From contig NZ_CDCE01000020.1 of assembly GCF_000819805.1 (NCBI RefSeq), forward strand, positions 76,726-140,725: DNA of 64,000 nucleotides. Direction: 5' to 3'. Shown here piece by piece: positions 1 through 8,806 of the stretch. The notes below the pieces were generated by a model, which ran no database searches, had not been told where the DNA came from, and was given only the letters and a program-made list of their open reading frames with translations. Source of the DNA: Aeromonas diversa CDC 2478-85 (lineage in GTDB: Bacteria; Pseudomonadota; Gammaproteobacteria; Enterobacterales; Aeromonadaceae). The position numbers were made by a program, and so were the translations under genes. Within the stretch, counting starts at the first letter, position 1; every line of letters starts with the position of its first letter.

Positions 1-639
1 GGGCTCGCTGGGCTCGCTGGTTACGCTCTGGGGAGGCGTCGGCAACGTAGCGGTCGCGCTGCGTTTCCTGTGCTTGCGTACTCGCACATAGTTGCGGCGC
101 ACGCCAAAGGAGACGAGAAAGCCGGCCATTAACATCACCAGCAACATCAGTCGCTGTCGCTCCTGCTGGCGCAGCAGCTTCTCCTGCAACGGCTCCAGCA
201 GTTGCTGCTCCTCTAGCGTGATACGCAGATAGCCCAGGGTATCGTCCCCCTTGCGGATCTCTTCGACGAAGGGCCTGCGCCCCTCGCTCTGCGGTGTGCG
301 GTTATCGCTGCCGATGGGGAGCAGTGCCTCCAGGGGCAGGGCATTGCCAGACTGGGCGATGGGAACCCCGCGTCCGTCGTAGAGGGTCACGTCTGTGATG
401 AGCGGATCGCGAGCCAGGTTATCGGCCAGCAGGGAGAGTTCGTCCTTGTTCTTCTCCTGCAACCAGCGGCTCATGTTGCGGGCGGCGTAGCCGACCAGCG
501 CTTCGGCCTGTTCCCGGGCCTGGGCATGCAGGGCCTGCCGCTCACTGGCTTCGATGCTGAGCAGGGTGGTCAGTACCCAGGCACAGAGCAGGGCACCCAG
601 AGTCAGGCTGAGGGTCCGTTTGAGGGGCTGATGGCGCAC
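1..639 (-). CDS. smp: Smp/YtjB-family membrane protein (3' end outside window)
   Basis: Read on the minus strand this frame is open from a GTG at 637-639 to the window edge (213 codons, no stop), close to the roughly 214-residue length of E. coli Smp/YtjB. A GGAG ribosome site lies 8 nt before the GTG. A hydrophobic N-terminal segment is followed by an extracytoplasmic stretch, a second hydrophobic segment near residues 160-175 and a basic tail (RRNYVRVRKHRKR). The gene is divergent from serB, the usual arrangement in gamma-proteobacteria. Its function is poorly known; family membership rests on context, length and topology. The start and the identity are inferred, and the true stop is not visible. 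Confidence 0.75.
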   Translation of the reverse strand, partial: MRHQPLKRTLSLTLGALLCAWVLTTLLSIEASERQALHAQAREQAEALVGYAARNMSRWLQEKNKDELSLLADNLARDPLITDVTLYDGRGVPIAQSGNALPLEALLPIGSDNRTPQSEGRRPFVEEIRKGDDTLGYLRITLEEQQLLEPLQEKLLRQQERQRLMLLVMLMAGFLVSFGVRRNYVRVRKHRKRSATATLPTPPQSVTSEPSEP

Positions 640-739
640 GCAGGCAACTCCGCTGACGGGGAAGAGTGGCGGGATCTTGGGGCTTGCCTGCGGAAAATGC
701 AATACGCTACTCTGGCTCCACATTGATAGAGGGAACCCT

Positions 740-1753
740 TTGACCGTGATACGGATTTCAACCCTGCCTGCCTGTGTGCAGGCGTGGCCACAGGCCCTGG
801 CCGCAGCACCTCTCTGGCGCCTCTCGCACGATGCGCTCCTGCCGCAGACGGACCCACTACAGGAGGCCTGGCTGGTCATCACCGGGGCTCATTTTAGCGC
901 CGAACACCTGGCTTCTCTGGCCGCTATGCTGGGCCGGCACCAGGTGGAAGTATGTCTCTATCCACCGGCTGCCGCCTGTCGTCAGACCCTGCTGCTGGGG
1001 TGTGATCGCTTCTCGCCCGAATTGGTTCATTCCTTGCGTGAGGCGAGCTTTCCCTTCGAGGTCTGCCATCTGACCCACCTTCCGACCCTGACCGAGCCCG
1101 GTCTGCTGGTGATGGATATGGACTCCACCGCCATTCGTATCGAGTGTATCGACGAGATTGCCCGTCTCGCCGGGGTCGGGGATCAGGTCGCGGCGGTGAC
1201 GGCTGCTGCCATGCAAGGGCAGCTGGAGTTTGCCGATAGCCTGCGCAACCGTGTGGCCCTGTTGGCCGGTGCCCCGGTCGGGATCCTCGATGAGGTGGTC
1301 GCTCACATGCCCTGGATGCCGGGTCTGGCCGAACTGGTCGAGACCCTGAAACAAGCGGGATGGCGGGTGGCCATCGCCTCGGGGGGCTTTACCCGTTTCG
1401 CCAGCGAACTGCAGCAGGCGCTTGGGCTCGATGCCATCTTCGCCAATGAGCTGGCGGTGGAGGATGGCAAGCTGACCGGTCAGGTGAGGGGGCCCATCGT
1501 CGATGCCACCGTCAAGGCCGAGGTGCTGACCCGACTGGGGGAGCAGTATGGCGTTGCACGGTCGCAGCGGGTCGCCGTCGGCGACGGCGCCAACGACTTG
1601 AAGATGATGGCCGCGGCTGGCCTGGGTATCGCCATCCATGCCAAGCCGGTGGTGCGTGCCCAGGCGGCGGCCAGCATAGAGCACCACGATCTGGACGGGG
1701 TGCTCAGCCTGTTACAGTCATCGGGCGCGGCCTCGCTGCGCTGGGACCGATAA
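740..1753 (+). CDS. serB: Phosphoserine phosphatase SerB
   Basis: Catalyses the last step of serine synthesis, hydrolysing O-phosphoserine to serine in the cytoplasm. It is a HAD-superfamily protein: the nucleophile motif DMDST lies at about residue 126, followed by IECIDEIA, then the SGGFTRF motif and the GDGANDLKMM metal-binding motif near the C terminus. An N-terminal ACT-like region precedes the HAD core, as in E. coli SerB (322 aa; here 337). I chose the TTG at 740 because AGAGGGA sits 6 nt upstream. A GTG at 746 is the alternative, and the upstream in-frame ATG at 677 would overlap the divergent smp promoter region. Confidence 0.93.
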   Translation: MTVIRISTLPACVQAWPQALAAAPLWRLSHDALLPQTDPLQEAWLVITGAHFSAEHLASLAAMLGRHQVEVCLYPPAAACRQTLLLGCDRFSPELVHSLREASFPFEVCHLTHLPTLTEPGLLVMDMDSTAIRIECIDEIARLAGVGDQVAAVTAAAMQGQLEFADSLRNRVALLAGAPVGILDEVVAHMPWMPGLAELVETLKQAGWRVAIASGGFTRFASELQQALGLDAIFANELAVEDGKLTGQVRGPIVDATVKAEVLTRLGEQYGVARSQRVAVGDGANDLKMMAAAGLGIAIHAKPVVRAQAAASIEHHDLDGVLSLLQSSGAASLRWDR

Positions 1754-1774
1754 GCGAGCGGCCAGGGAGGGCCT

Positions 1775-2674
1775 ATGACACTGGAACAAGAATCCTGCTA
1801 TGTGACCGTGGGTGAGCACACCCTGCATGTGCGCCGTATCGCGCCGGCAGTCCCGGTTCATGGTGAACCCGTGCTGATGGTGCACGGCGCCATCGAGAAT
1901 GGGCGCATCTTCTACACAGAATCGGGCAAGGGGCTTGCCTGTTTTCTGGCCCGCCACGGATTTTGTGTCTATGTTGCCGATCTGCGTGGGCGTGGGGCGA
2001 GCCAGCCCTGCATCGCCAGTGAGGCGCAGCACGGTCAATTTGAGCTCATCACCGAAGATATCCCGGCCCTGCACGCCTGGGTGAGCGCGCGGCACGGAGG
2101 GGCCAGGGTGCACTGGATGGCTCACTCCTGGGGGGGCGTCATCATGGCGTCGACCCTGGTCCGTCTTCCGGCCCTCTGCGAGGGGGTCGCCTCACTGCTC
2201 TTCTTCGGTACCAAACGCGGGATCTCGATACAGGGGCCCGAGCGCTGGTTCAAGGTGGATCTGTTATGGAACCGCCTCGCCCCCTGGTTGGCGCGCCGGC
2301 AAGGCTTCTTCGCCGCCCGTCGCTACCGGATCGGGGCCGACGATGAGCCGCTGGCCTATCTGCAGGAGACGATTCCCTGGGTCAAGGGGGAGCCCTGGGT
2401 CGATCCGCGGGACGGGTTCGATTATCGCAGCGCTGCTCCCCGAGTCAGTTGGCCGCCACTTTGGATGATCGCGGCCAAGGCAGATCGGGTCTTGGGGCAC
2501 CCGACCGACGTGCAACGTTTTCAGGACGAGATGGGGGCGCAGGGGCGCTTCACCTTGCTTTCGCGCACCAATGGCAATCGGCTGGATTACGACCATATCA
2601 ACATGCTGACGGCGCCCCAGGCGACCGAGGATCACTTCCCCGCCATCCTCAACTGGCTGGATCGGGTGGCGTAA
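1775..2674 (+). CDS. Alpha/beta-hydrolase fold protein
   Basis: A 299-residue alpha/beta hydrolase of unknown substrate. The oxyanion-hole segment LMVHGAIENG is near residue 35, and the nucleophile elbow appears as AHSWGG (Ser in the G/A-x-S-x-G position) near residue 118. The C-terminal region carries plausible acid (AAKADRVLGHP) and histidine (DYDHINML) members of the triad. GGAGGG upstream supports the ATG at 1775. It lies 21 nt after serB in the same direction and could be cotranscribed. Its 3' end overlaps the convergent PilZ gene by 26 bp. Esterase, thioesterase and lipase-like roles are all possible. Confidence 0.8.
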   Translation: MTLEQESCYVTVGEHTLHVRRIAPAVPVHGEPVLMVHGAIENGRIFYTESGKGLACFLARHGFCVYVADLRGRGASQPCIASEAQHGQFELITEDIPALHAWVSARHGGARVHWMAHSWGGVIMASTLVRLPALCEGVASLLFFGTKRGISIQGPERWFKVDLLWNRLAPWLARRQGFFAARRYRIGADDEPLAYLQETIPWVKGEPWVDPRDGFDYRSAAPRVSWPPLWMIAAKADRVLGHPTDVQRFQDEMGAQGRFTLLSRTNGNRLDYDHINMLTAPQATEDHFPAILNWLDRVA

Positions 2675-5048
2675 TCCCCAGGGCAAACAGGGTGGCGGCC
2701 GTGGTGTCGATGATGTCACCCAGCCCCACCACGCTCCAGAGCTCTTCCTCAAGCTGGCGCGCCTTGTGGATCGCAAACTTGGCGATGTAGTCGAGCTCGT
2801 TGGCGATGAAGTTGGTATCGGGGCGACCGGTGCGAGAGATGGCTACCCTGACCGAGAAGAAGTGGCCGTCGGCGACGGCCCTGGCCACGAAGGCGTGGCG
2901 TTGCGCCTGGTCGGCGAAGGAGTCGACCGGGCGGCACTCGCTCTGGGGCAGCAGGCCCCCCTCTTTCCAGATATGGATGTAGACCTCCTGCTCGGCCGGT
3001 GCCTCTTCCCGCTGACGCTCGCGCAGTACCTCCAGCACCAGAGTCTTGTACATCTCGTCGCCCAGCAGAGGGGCGAGGTTGTCCATGCCCTCCTGCTCGG
3101 CGAAGGTGGTCAGCAGGGGATCGAGCCGCCTGGCCCGGGCACAACGACCCACCGCCGTGATCCGGGTGCCGCTCTTGAGCTTGTTCACATAGAAAGGAAC
3201 GGTGAAGAGGTGATGGGTGTAGAGGTTACGCAGTGCGCGCGCCAGCCCACGATAGCGGCGCCCCTCCTGTACTGCCTTGAGCTTGTTCTGGTTGCTCTCG
3301 ATCAGCAGGGTGAAGAATTGGCGTCCCACATGGCGCTCAGGCGCACCATCGATACAGAGATGCAGCACTGTGCCGCTGCCATTACTGCCCACGACCCGAT
3401 AGGCCAGGCTGCGCAGGTCCATGCTCTTTGAGAGCTCTTGCAGGCTGGGCAGAGAGAGCGAGAGCACATCATCCTTCTGACAGTGGAGTCCCTCTTCGAG
3501 CTCGATCTGCAGGCCATGGGTCGAGATATCTCGCGTCCAGCCCAGGTGCTTCTTTCCGGCATAGCGCAGGACCACGGCCGTCTTGTGGCTGTAGCGGCGT
3601 TCCTTGCGTAGCTGGATATAGTGCAGCGTTTCCACTTCGAAGGGGTCGGCTTCGATCGGGTGGCCAAAACGCTGTAGCTCGTTGGCGTTTGACCCCTCTT
3701 TTGGCGAGAGTTGGTAGTCTTCCAGAGTAAGCTCGTTGTCGATCTGTTGCAGCATGCCGACATAGGCTATCTGCTTAAGACGCTGCTGTAACAGGCTATC
3801 TTGCGGGTTACCCTGCTCGCCGGGCAGCAGGCTGCTTATGTCGGCCTCGAGCTGATTACAGGGCTCCATGATGAGGCGATAGACACGCCAGCTCGGGCGA
3901 CGGGCCCCCACTTGAAAGAAGAGATCCCGCAGACCGCTCTCGATGAGCTCTTCACGGGTGGCGGAGAAGAAGTAGATGTGGCTGCGTACCGAGTGGGTAA
4001 AGCTGTAGATCACCGTCTCTTTCGTGTGCTCGGGTTGTTTGAGCAGACGCTGCATCCGCAGGGCCGAGAAGAGCCCCCCCAGCATCTCCCGGTTGTGCTC
4101 GTCACGCCAGTACTCGAGGATGCTCTGGTTGTTCTCGGTACGCAGGGCCATCTCCAGACGAGGGGCATCACCGGTGCCGAAGAAGAGGGGAATGCCCCCC
4201 ATGCGCGGCAGGTAATACTGCTCGTATCCCTTGATGATGGCGGCCGACAGCAGGTAGTCGACGCTCACCCGGTAGCGGCTCTTGTTGCTGTCGATGAAGC
4301 CACGCAGGAAGTCGTCAAACTCCCTGTTCTCCCCTAGACGCAGCAGGCGCAGCCAGATCTTGTCCTCGCGCCGGCTCTCCCCCAGGATCTGGTATTTGAC
4401 CGGTTGATGCAGCACCGGGTGTGGATTCTCTCGCTCCAGCCCGGTGAAGTAGACCTCCAGTTCATCGCCGGGTAGGTAGGGAGGAAGGTGGGGAACCTGA
4501 ACCCTGATGCCGCCGACCGAGAGATCCGAGGTCTTGGCAAATAGACGCTCACCGTCATGGGTCTTGAGCAGCACGGGCGAACTGAAGTGCATCCGCTCTT
4601 CCCGGCGGCCATAGTAGCTGGCAAACGTGACCCGTTTGACATCAAATTGGCGCAAGGGGCTCTCGGGGGGCTGCAGCTGAGCGGCCCCGTTGGCACTGAG
4701 GCGGCCGTTGGAGTGCTCCTTTTGCCAGTGGGTGAGCGCTTCAAAGACACCCAGGGTATATTGATCGCGATAGAGATAGCAGTGAGAGTTGAAGAGCGCC
4801 CAGGCTTCCGGCGGCATGGCATGTTGTATGCCCTTGTACTCGGCGATCTGGCAGAGCTCACCGAAGTGATCGCGCATGTCGATGACGCGCCTGCATGGGG
4901 TGCAGAGGCGGTTGATCTCCATTTTGATCAAGAAACGGCTGTTGCTACTCTCCTGATGGGTCACCCGCTCGAACAGATCGTCGAAGTCCGGTTCCCGCAA
5001 CAGGGGGATCAACTGCTCTAGCAGCGTGTTATCGATATCGCGTTCCAT
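2649..5048 (-). CDS. Large PilZ-domain protein (PlzC-like)
   Basis: A 799-residue cytoplasmic protein with two PilZ signatures. The first is RREER near residue 146 followed by DLSVGG; the second is RKERR near residue 480 followed by DISTHG. The Arg-rich motif plus the D/N-x-S-x-x-G motif is the c-di-GMP-binding signature of PilZ domains; the second copy has Thr-His before the final Gly. The position between serB and radA matches, from memory, the Vibrio cholerae gene named plzC. The rest of the protein has no recognised domain. It is divergent from radA, and its C terminus overlaps the upstream hydrolase gene tail to tail. A c-di-GMP receptor role is inferred. Confidence 0.85.
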   Translation of the reverse strand: MERDIDNTLLEQLIPLLREPDFDDLFERVTHQESSNSRFLIKMEINRLCTPCRRVIDMRDHFGELCQIAEYKGIQHAMPPEAWALFNSHCYLYRDQYTLGVFEALTHWQKEHSNGRLSANGAAQLQPPESPLRQFDVKRVTFASYYGRREERMHFSSPVLLKTHDGERLFAKTSDLSVGGIRVQVPHLPPYLPGDELEVYFTGLERENPHPVLHQPVKYQILGESRREDKIWLRLLRLGENREFDDFLRGFIDSNKSRYRVSVDYLLSAAIIKGYEQYYLPRMGGIPLFFGTGDAPRLEMALRTENNQSILEYWRDEHNREMLGGLFSALRMQRLLKQPEHTKETVIYSFTHSVRSHIYFFSATREELIESGLRDLFFQVGARRPSWRVYRLIMEPCNQLEADISSLLPGEQGNPQDSLLQQRLKQIAYVGMLQQIDNELTLEDYQLSPKEGSNANELQRFGHPIEADPFEVETLHYIQLRKERRYSHKTAVVLRYAGKKHLGWTRDISTHGLQIELEEGLHCQKDDVLSLSLPSLQELSKSMDLRSLAYRVVGSNGSGTVLHLCIDGAPERHVGRQFFTLLIESNQNKLKAVQEGRRYRGLARALRNLYTHHLFTVPFYVNKLKSGTRITAVGRCARARRLDPLLTTFAEQEGMDNLAPLLGDEMYKTLVLEVLRERQREEAPAEQEVYIHIWKEGGLLPQSECRPVDSFADQAQRHAFVARAVADGHFFSVRVAISRTGRPDTNFIANELDYIAKFAIHKARQLEEELWSVVGLGDIIDTTAATLFALGITPPDPAS

Positions 5049-5154
5049 GCCTGCCTGCTGCGAAATGAGTGATTCTTAGTCCAACGGCAATTTGATCTGC
5101 CAAGTGCAAACAAGTATATCAAGCATCGAAATATTCTGTCTTAGAGTTGTGACC

Positions 5155-6525
5155 ATGGCCAAAAACAAGACTGCCTACGTATGTTCCGAATGTGGGGCCG
5201 ATTTCAGCCGCTGGCAGGGCCAGTGCACCGAATGTAAGGAGTGGAACACCATCACAGAGGTGCGCCTCGGGGTGAGCACGCCGCGCGGCGGCGCCTCGGC
5301 CCGCCTGAGTGGTTATGCCGGCGCCGCCGGCAGCCGGGTGCAGACCCTGGCCGAGATCGCCACCACCGAGATCCCGCGCTTCACCTCCGGCTTCAAGGAG
5401 CTAGACCGGGTGCTGGGGGGCGGCGTGGTGCCGGGCTCAGCCATCCTTATTGGCGGTAATCCGGGGGCAGGCAAGTCGACGTTGTTGCTGCAGACCATGT
5501 GCGGCCTGGCCGAGCGGATGAAGACTCTGTACGTGACCGGGGAGGAATCCCTGCAACAGGTGGCGATGCGCGCCACGCGCCTCGGCCTGCCTACCGACAA
5601 GCTGCGCATGCTCTCCGAGACCTCGGTCGAGCAGATCTGCGTGATTGCCCAGCAGGAGCAGCCGCAGCTCATGGTCATCGACTCCATTCAGGTGATGCAT
5701 GTGGCTGACGTGCAGTCGGCGCCGGGTTCGGTCTCCCAGGTGCGCGAAGCCGCCGCCCTGCTGACCCGCTACGCCAAGCAGAACAACGTGGCCATCTTCA
5801 TGGTCGGCCACGTCACCAAGGACGGCACTCTGGCCGGCCCCAAGGTGCTCGAGCACTGCATCGACTGCTCCATCCTGCTCGACGGTGGTCATGACTCGCG
5901 CTTTCGCACCCTGCGCTCTCATAAGAACCGCTTCGGGGCGGTCAACGAGCTCGGCGTGTTCGCCATGACCGGGCAGGGGATGCGCGAGGTGAGCAATCCT
6001 TCCGCCATCTTCCTGAGCCGTGGCGAGGAGCAGTCCCCCGGCTCGGTGGTGATGGTGATCTGGGAAGGGACCCGTCCCCTGCTGGTGGAGCTGCAGGCGC
6101 TGGTGGACTACTCCCAGCTCTCCAACCCGCGACGGGTGGCGGTGGGGATGGATCACAATCGTCTCGCCATGCTGCTGGCGGTGCTGCACCGCCACGGCGG
6201 CCTGCAGATGGCTGACCAGGATGTCTTCATCAATGTGGTGGGGGGCGTCAAGGTGGAGGAGACCAGCGCCGACCTGGGCCTGCTGCTTGCCATGGTGTCG
6301 AGCTTTCGCGATCAACCCCTGGCGCGGGATCTGGTGGTATTCGGCGAGGTGGGGCTGTCGGGGGAGATACGCCCGGTCCCGTCCGGTCAGGAGCGGCTGC
6401 AGGAGGCCGCCAAGCACGGTTTCCGCCGTGCCATCGTGCCCTGGGCCAACGCACCCAAGTCCCCCATCGAGGGGATGGAGGTGGTGCCGGTCAAGAAACT
6501 GGCCGACGCCCTCGAGGCGTTGTGA
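5155..6525 (+). CDS. radA: DNA repair protein RadA (Sms)
   Basis: A RecA-like, DnaB-type ATPase that promotes branch migration in recombinational repair. An N-terminal four-cysteine zinc finger (CSECG...CTECK) is followed by Walker A GGNPGAGKST near residue 100, the RadA-specific KNRFG motif, and a C-terminal Lon-protease-like domain (EETSADLGLLLAMVSSF). With the ATG at 5155 the protein is 456 aa, close to E. coli RadA (460). The frame stays open upstream to 5092, but that extension does not resemble the family. The gene ends at a hairpin shared with the convergent antiporter gene. Confidence 0.96.
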   Translation: MAKNKTAYVCSECGADFSRWQGQCTECKEWNTITEVRLGVSTPRGGASARLSGYAGAAGSRVQTLAEIATTEIPRFTSGFKELDRVLGGGVVPGSAILIGGNPGAGKSTLLLQTMCGLAERMKTLYVTGEESLQQVAMRATRLGLPTDKLRMLSETSVEQICVIAQQEQPQLMVIDSIQVMHVADVQSAPGSVSQVREAAALLTRYAKQNNVAIFMVGHVTKDGTLAGPKVLEHCIDCSILLDGGHDSRFRTLRSHKNRFGAVNELGVFAMTGQGMREVSNPSAIFLSRGEEQSPGSVVMVIWEGTRPLLVELQALVDYSQLSNPRRVAVGMDHNRLAMLLAVLHRHGGLQMADQDVFINVVGGVKVEETSADLGLLLAMVSSFRDQPLARDLVVFGEVGLSGEIRPVPSGQERLQEAAKHGFRRAIVPWANAPKSPIEGMEVVPVKKLADALEAL

Positions 6526-6531
6526 TGATGA

Positions 6532-6555
6532 AAAAGGCGCCCAAGGGCGCCTTTT
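6532..6555. terminator. Bidirectional terminator between radA and nhaC
   Basis: GGCGCCC-AA-GGGCGCC stem flanked by A4/T4 runs, so it can act on both strands. It sits 6 nt after the radA stop and 4 nt after the convergent antiporter stop. Confidence 0.85.
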
Positions 6556-6559
6556 ACGT

Positions 6560-7960
6560 TTAGCGGGAGCTCGCGGCCTCGATGACCGGCGCCCGGTTCA
6601 CTGCCTTGCCGAGGTAGGCGAGGGTGATGGTGACTATGATGCAAGTGAAGCTCAGCCACATGTAGGGCAGGTAGTCGAGGGTAGCAACTCCCAATACCCC
6701 GGCCATGAAGATGCCGTTGTCGCTCCAGGGCACCATGCCGCAGGTCAGGGTGCCGCCGAACTCGGCGTTGCGCGAGAGGTTCTTGCGCTGCAGGCCGAGG
6801 CGGTCGTAGTTCTTGGCCATGATCTTGGGGGTCAGGATCAGCGACACGTACATGGCGGAGCCGAACACGTTGGCCAGGAAGGCGGTGCCTATGGTGTGGC
6901 TGGTCAGGCTGCCGACGCTGTTGATGCGCTTCTCGAACGCGTTGGCGATCACCTCCAGCACTCCCACCTTCTCGAGCAAGCCACCGAAGCCCAGACCAAA
7001 GATGATCACGGCTACCGAACCGAGCATGGACTCCATGCCGCCGCGACCGAGGATGTTGTCGATGAAGGGCACGCCGGAGGTGATGCTGAACGGACTGTAG
7101 GCCGAGTGCAGTGCGCGTACCGGGTCCATATCCTGGAAGGCAATAGCCCAGATGAGGCCGAGCAGGGCGCCGAAACTGATCACCGGGAAGGCGGGCTTGC
7201 GGTTAGCCAACAGACCCAGCACCACTATGATGGGAACCAGGGCCAGCGGGGTGATGTTGAACTGCTGCTCCAGGGCCTGCATCACCAGGTCGACCTGCTC
7301 CAGGCTGACATTGCCGGCGTACTGCATGCCGACGACGGTGAACAGGGCGGCGGTGATGACATAAGAGAAGAGGCTGATGGGCAGCATCCCCTTGATGTGC
7401 TCCACCACGTCCACGTTGGACATGGTAGAGGCCAGCACTACAGAGTCGGAGAGGGGGGAGAGCTTGTCACCGAAGTAGACGCCAGAGAGCACGGCGCCCG
7501 CCACCAGGGGAGCCGGAATCCCCAGGCTGTGACCAATCCCCATCATGGCGATGCCGGCTGTGGCGGCAGAGCCCCAGGAGGTGCCGGTGGCCAGGGAGGT
7601 GAGGGAGCAGATGATCAGAGTGGCCAGCAGGAAGATGGATGGATGGATCACCTGAAGGCCGTAGTAGATGATGCTGGGGACTATGCCACCGGCAATCCAG
7701 GTGCCGACCAGGGCTCCCACGGAGACCAGGATAAGGATCGCCCCCATCCCCTTGGCAACGCCGTCGACGGCGGCCTGCTCGAGGGACTTATAGTCGTGTC
7801 CCAGCGTGATGCCTAGGCCCATGATGACAAACCAGGCGATGAACAGTGCCAGCTGGATCGGCAGATCGAGGAGGCTGGTGAAGGAAAATGCCAGGGCCAG
7901 GAAGATGGCCAGACAGGCCATTACCTGGTGCATTTTCGGTAATCGGATTTGGTTTTGCAT
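6560..7960 (-). CDS. nhaC: NhaC-family Na+/H+ antiporter
   Basis: A 466-residue inner-membrane protein with about ten or more hydrophobic segments, predicted to exchange sodium (or an organic ion pair) for protons. Conserved NhaC-type features are the loop TGTSWGSAATAG and GVYFGDKLSPLSDS. Some members of this family exchange malate/lactate (MleN type), so the substrate is not certain. The ATG at 7960 is preceded by AGGAAG. The gene has a structured leader upstream and is monocistronic, ending at the terminator shared with radA. Confidence 0.85.
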   Translation of the reverse strand: MQNQIRLPKMHQVMACLAIFLALAFSFTSLLDLPIQLALFIAWFVIMGLGITLGHDYKSLEQAAVDGVAKGMGAILILVSVGALVGTWIAGGIVPSIIYYGLQVIHPSIFLLATLIICSLTSLATGTSWGSAATAGIAMMGIGHSLGIPAPLVAGAVLSGVYFGDKLSPLSDSVVLASTMSNVDVVEHIKGMLPISLFSYVITAALFTVVGMQYAGNVSLEQVDLVMQALEQQFNITPLALVPIIVVLGLLANRKPAFPVISFGALLGLIWAIAFQDMDPVRALHSAYSPFSITSGVPFIDNILGRGGMESMLGSVAVIIFGLGFGGLLEKVGVLEVIANAFEKRINSVGSLTSHTIGTAFLANVFGSAMYVSLILTPKIMAKNYDRLGLQRKNLSRNAEFGGTLTCGMVPWSDNGIFMAGVLGVATLDYLPYMWLSFTCIIVTITLAYLGKAVNRAPVIEAASSR

Positions 7961-7987
7961 AGATACTTCCTAACTCTTGCTCGCCAG

Positions 7988-8037
7988 GATCGGTCCCTGC
8001 TCGTTCCTGACGGGCAGTTCGCCCCGAGGGGCCGATC
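7988..8037 (-). promoter_or_regulatory. Structured leader upstream of nhaC
   Basis: The 5' leader of the antiporter gene can fold by eye into a closed structure. GATCGG (7988-7993) pairs with CCGATC (8032-8037), enclosing a CCC/GGG hairpin with a CGAG loop and a CTGC/GCAG hairpin. No known riboswitch class is recognised. An A/T-rich promoter-like region lies further upstream around 8055-8095. Confidence 0.35.
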
Positions 8038-8207
8038 GTAAAATGAGGGCGCAATCTAGCATAAAAAGTCGTTGATAAAGGCAAAAAATCGTTGAGATAA
8101 GATCTGTTTCTGCCACTGTCTGTGTTTTTTTTGATCCAGCCCCTGTTCACCTCTGATCTCTCTTCTATCAACAAGGATGCGTACTTGCATCGGAACGAGA
8201 AATGATC

Positions 8208-8226
8208 TCAAATGATAATTGTTTCC
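8208..8226. promoter_or_regulatory. Possible Fur box
   Basis: The core AATGATAAT is an exact match to the centre of the Fur consensus, but the whole 19-mer matches only about 12 positions. It lies just upstream of the small membrane-protein gene at 8248, as expected for iron repression. Weak evidence. Confidence 0.3.
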
Positions 8227-8247
8227 ATTTGATGGTGTAATTTCCCC

Positions 8248-8451
8248 ATGAGACCCTTATTCACCCTGATCCTGTTGCTCGGCCTGGCGGCGCAACTACT
8301 GGCCGGGCGGCACCACCCCTATTGGCTGGCGTCGGCGGCATTTCTGCTGGCGGCCCTGATCATGACAGAGCCCAGACTGAGGTCCGGGCTCATACTGCTT
8401 CCCATCGGTGGGATGGCCGGGGTAGTCACGCTCTTGCTGATGCACCCCTGA
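8248..8451 (+). CDS. Small two-segment membrane protein, unknown function
   Basis: 67 residues with about three short hydrophobic stretches (LFTLILLLGLAAQLLAG, WLASAAFLLAALIM, SGLILLPIGGMAGVVTLLLM), consistent with a small inner-membrane protein. No family is recognised. There is no clear Shine-Dalgarno site before the ATG, which lowers confidence. A possible Fur box lies about 20 nt upstream. Its stop codon abuts the stop of the convergent ComFB-family gene with no gap. Confidence 0.5.
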   Translation: MRPLFTLILLLGLAAQLLAGRHHPYWLASAAFLLAALIMTEPRLRSGLILLPIGGMAGVVTLLLMHP

Positions 8452-8718
8452 TCAGGTTGTACTTGAGTTGAGTACCTTGTCATGGGCGAGTGCGAGTGCA
8501 TCCTTTACCTTGGTCGTCATCTCTTTGCGTTGTTCATCGGTGAGGAAGTAGATCATGTCCACATCGTGGCGAATGTAGTGGGCAGGCAAGTGGTTGAGCG
8601 TGATGCAGCAGAGGTCGGCCAGTTGATCCAGCGTCAGGCGTGAATCCAAGCCCTGTTCGCGGATGGCATTGAGAACCAGCTGTTCATAGAAGTTGTGGAT
8701 GTCATTATCCAGTCTCAT
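8452..8718 (-). CDS. ComFB-family protein
   Basis: An 88-residue protein resembling the late-competence ComFB family: an N-terminal FYEQLVLNAIREQG helix, DLCCITLNHLPAHYIRH in the middle, and DMIYFLTDEQR. The motif LPAHYIRHDVDM is the part most typical of the family. Cyanobacterial ComFB/CdgR proteins bind cyclic dinucleotides; whether this protein does is inference. The start at 8718 was chosen because GGAG lies 7 nt upstream; a longer reading from 8763 has no such support. The gene is separated from the upstream tRNA array by a strong terminator. Confidence 0.75.
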   Translation of the reverse strand: MRLDNDIHNFYEQLVLNAIREQGLDSRLTLDQLADLCCITLNHLPAHYIRHDVDMIYFLTDEQRKEMTTKVKDALALAHDKVLNSSTT

Positions 8719-8767
8719 GGTGGGCTCCCGGAATAAGAAAGAGTCGACCACAAGCATAGCCAAAACG

Positions 8768-8798
8768 AAAAGGCCGCAACCTGAGGTTGCGGCCTTTT
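8768..8798. terminator. Terminator of the tRNA-Leu array
   Basis: A perfect 10-bp stem (GGCCGCAACC / GGTTGCGGCC) with a TGA loop and A4/T4 flanks. It lies directly downstream of the last tRNA on the minus strand. Confidence 0.88.
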
Positions 8799-8806
8799 CT
8801 GAATGA

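Noticed and set aside
6221..7816. 531-codon plus-strand frame across radA and nhaC
   Set aside because: It is antisense to the antiporter gene and has a low-complexity His/Gly/Gln-rich composition typical of a shadow frame.
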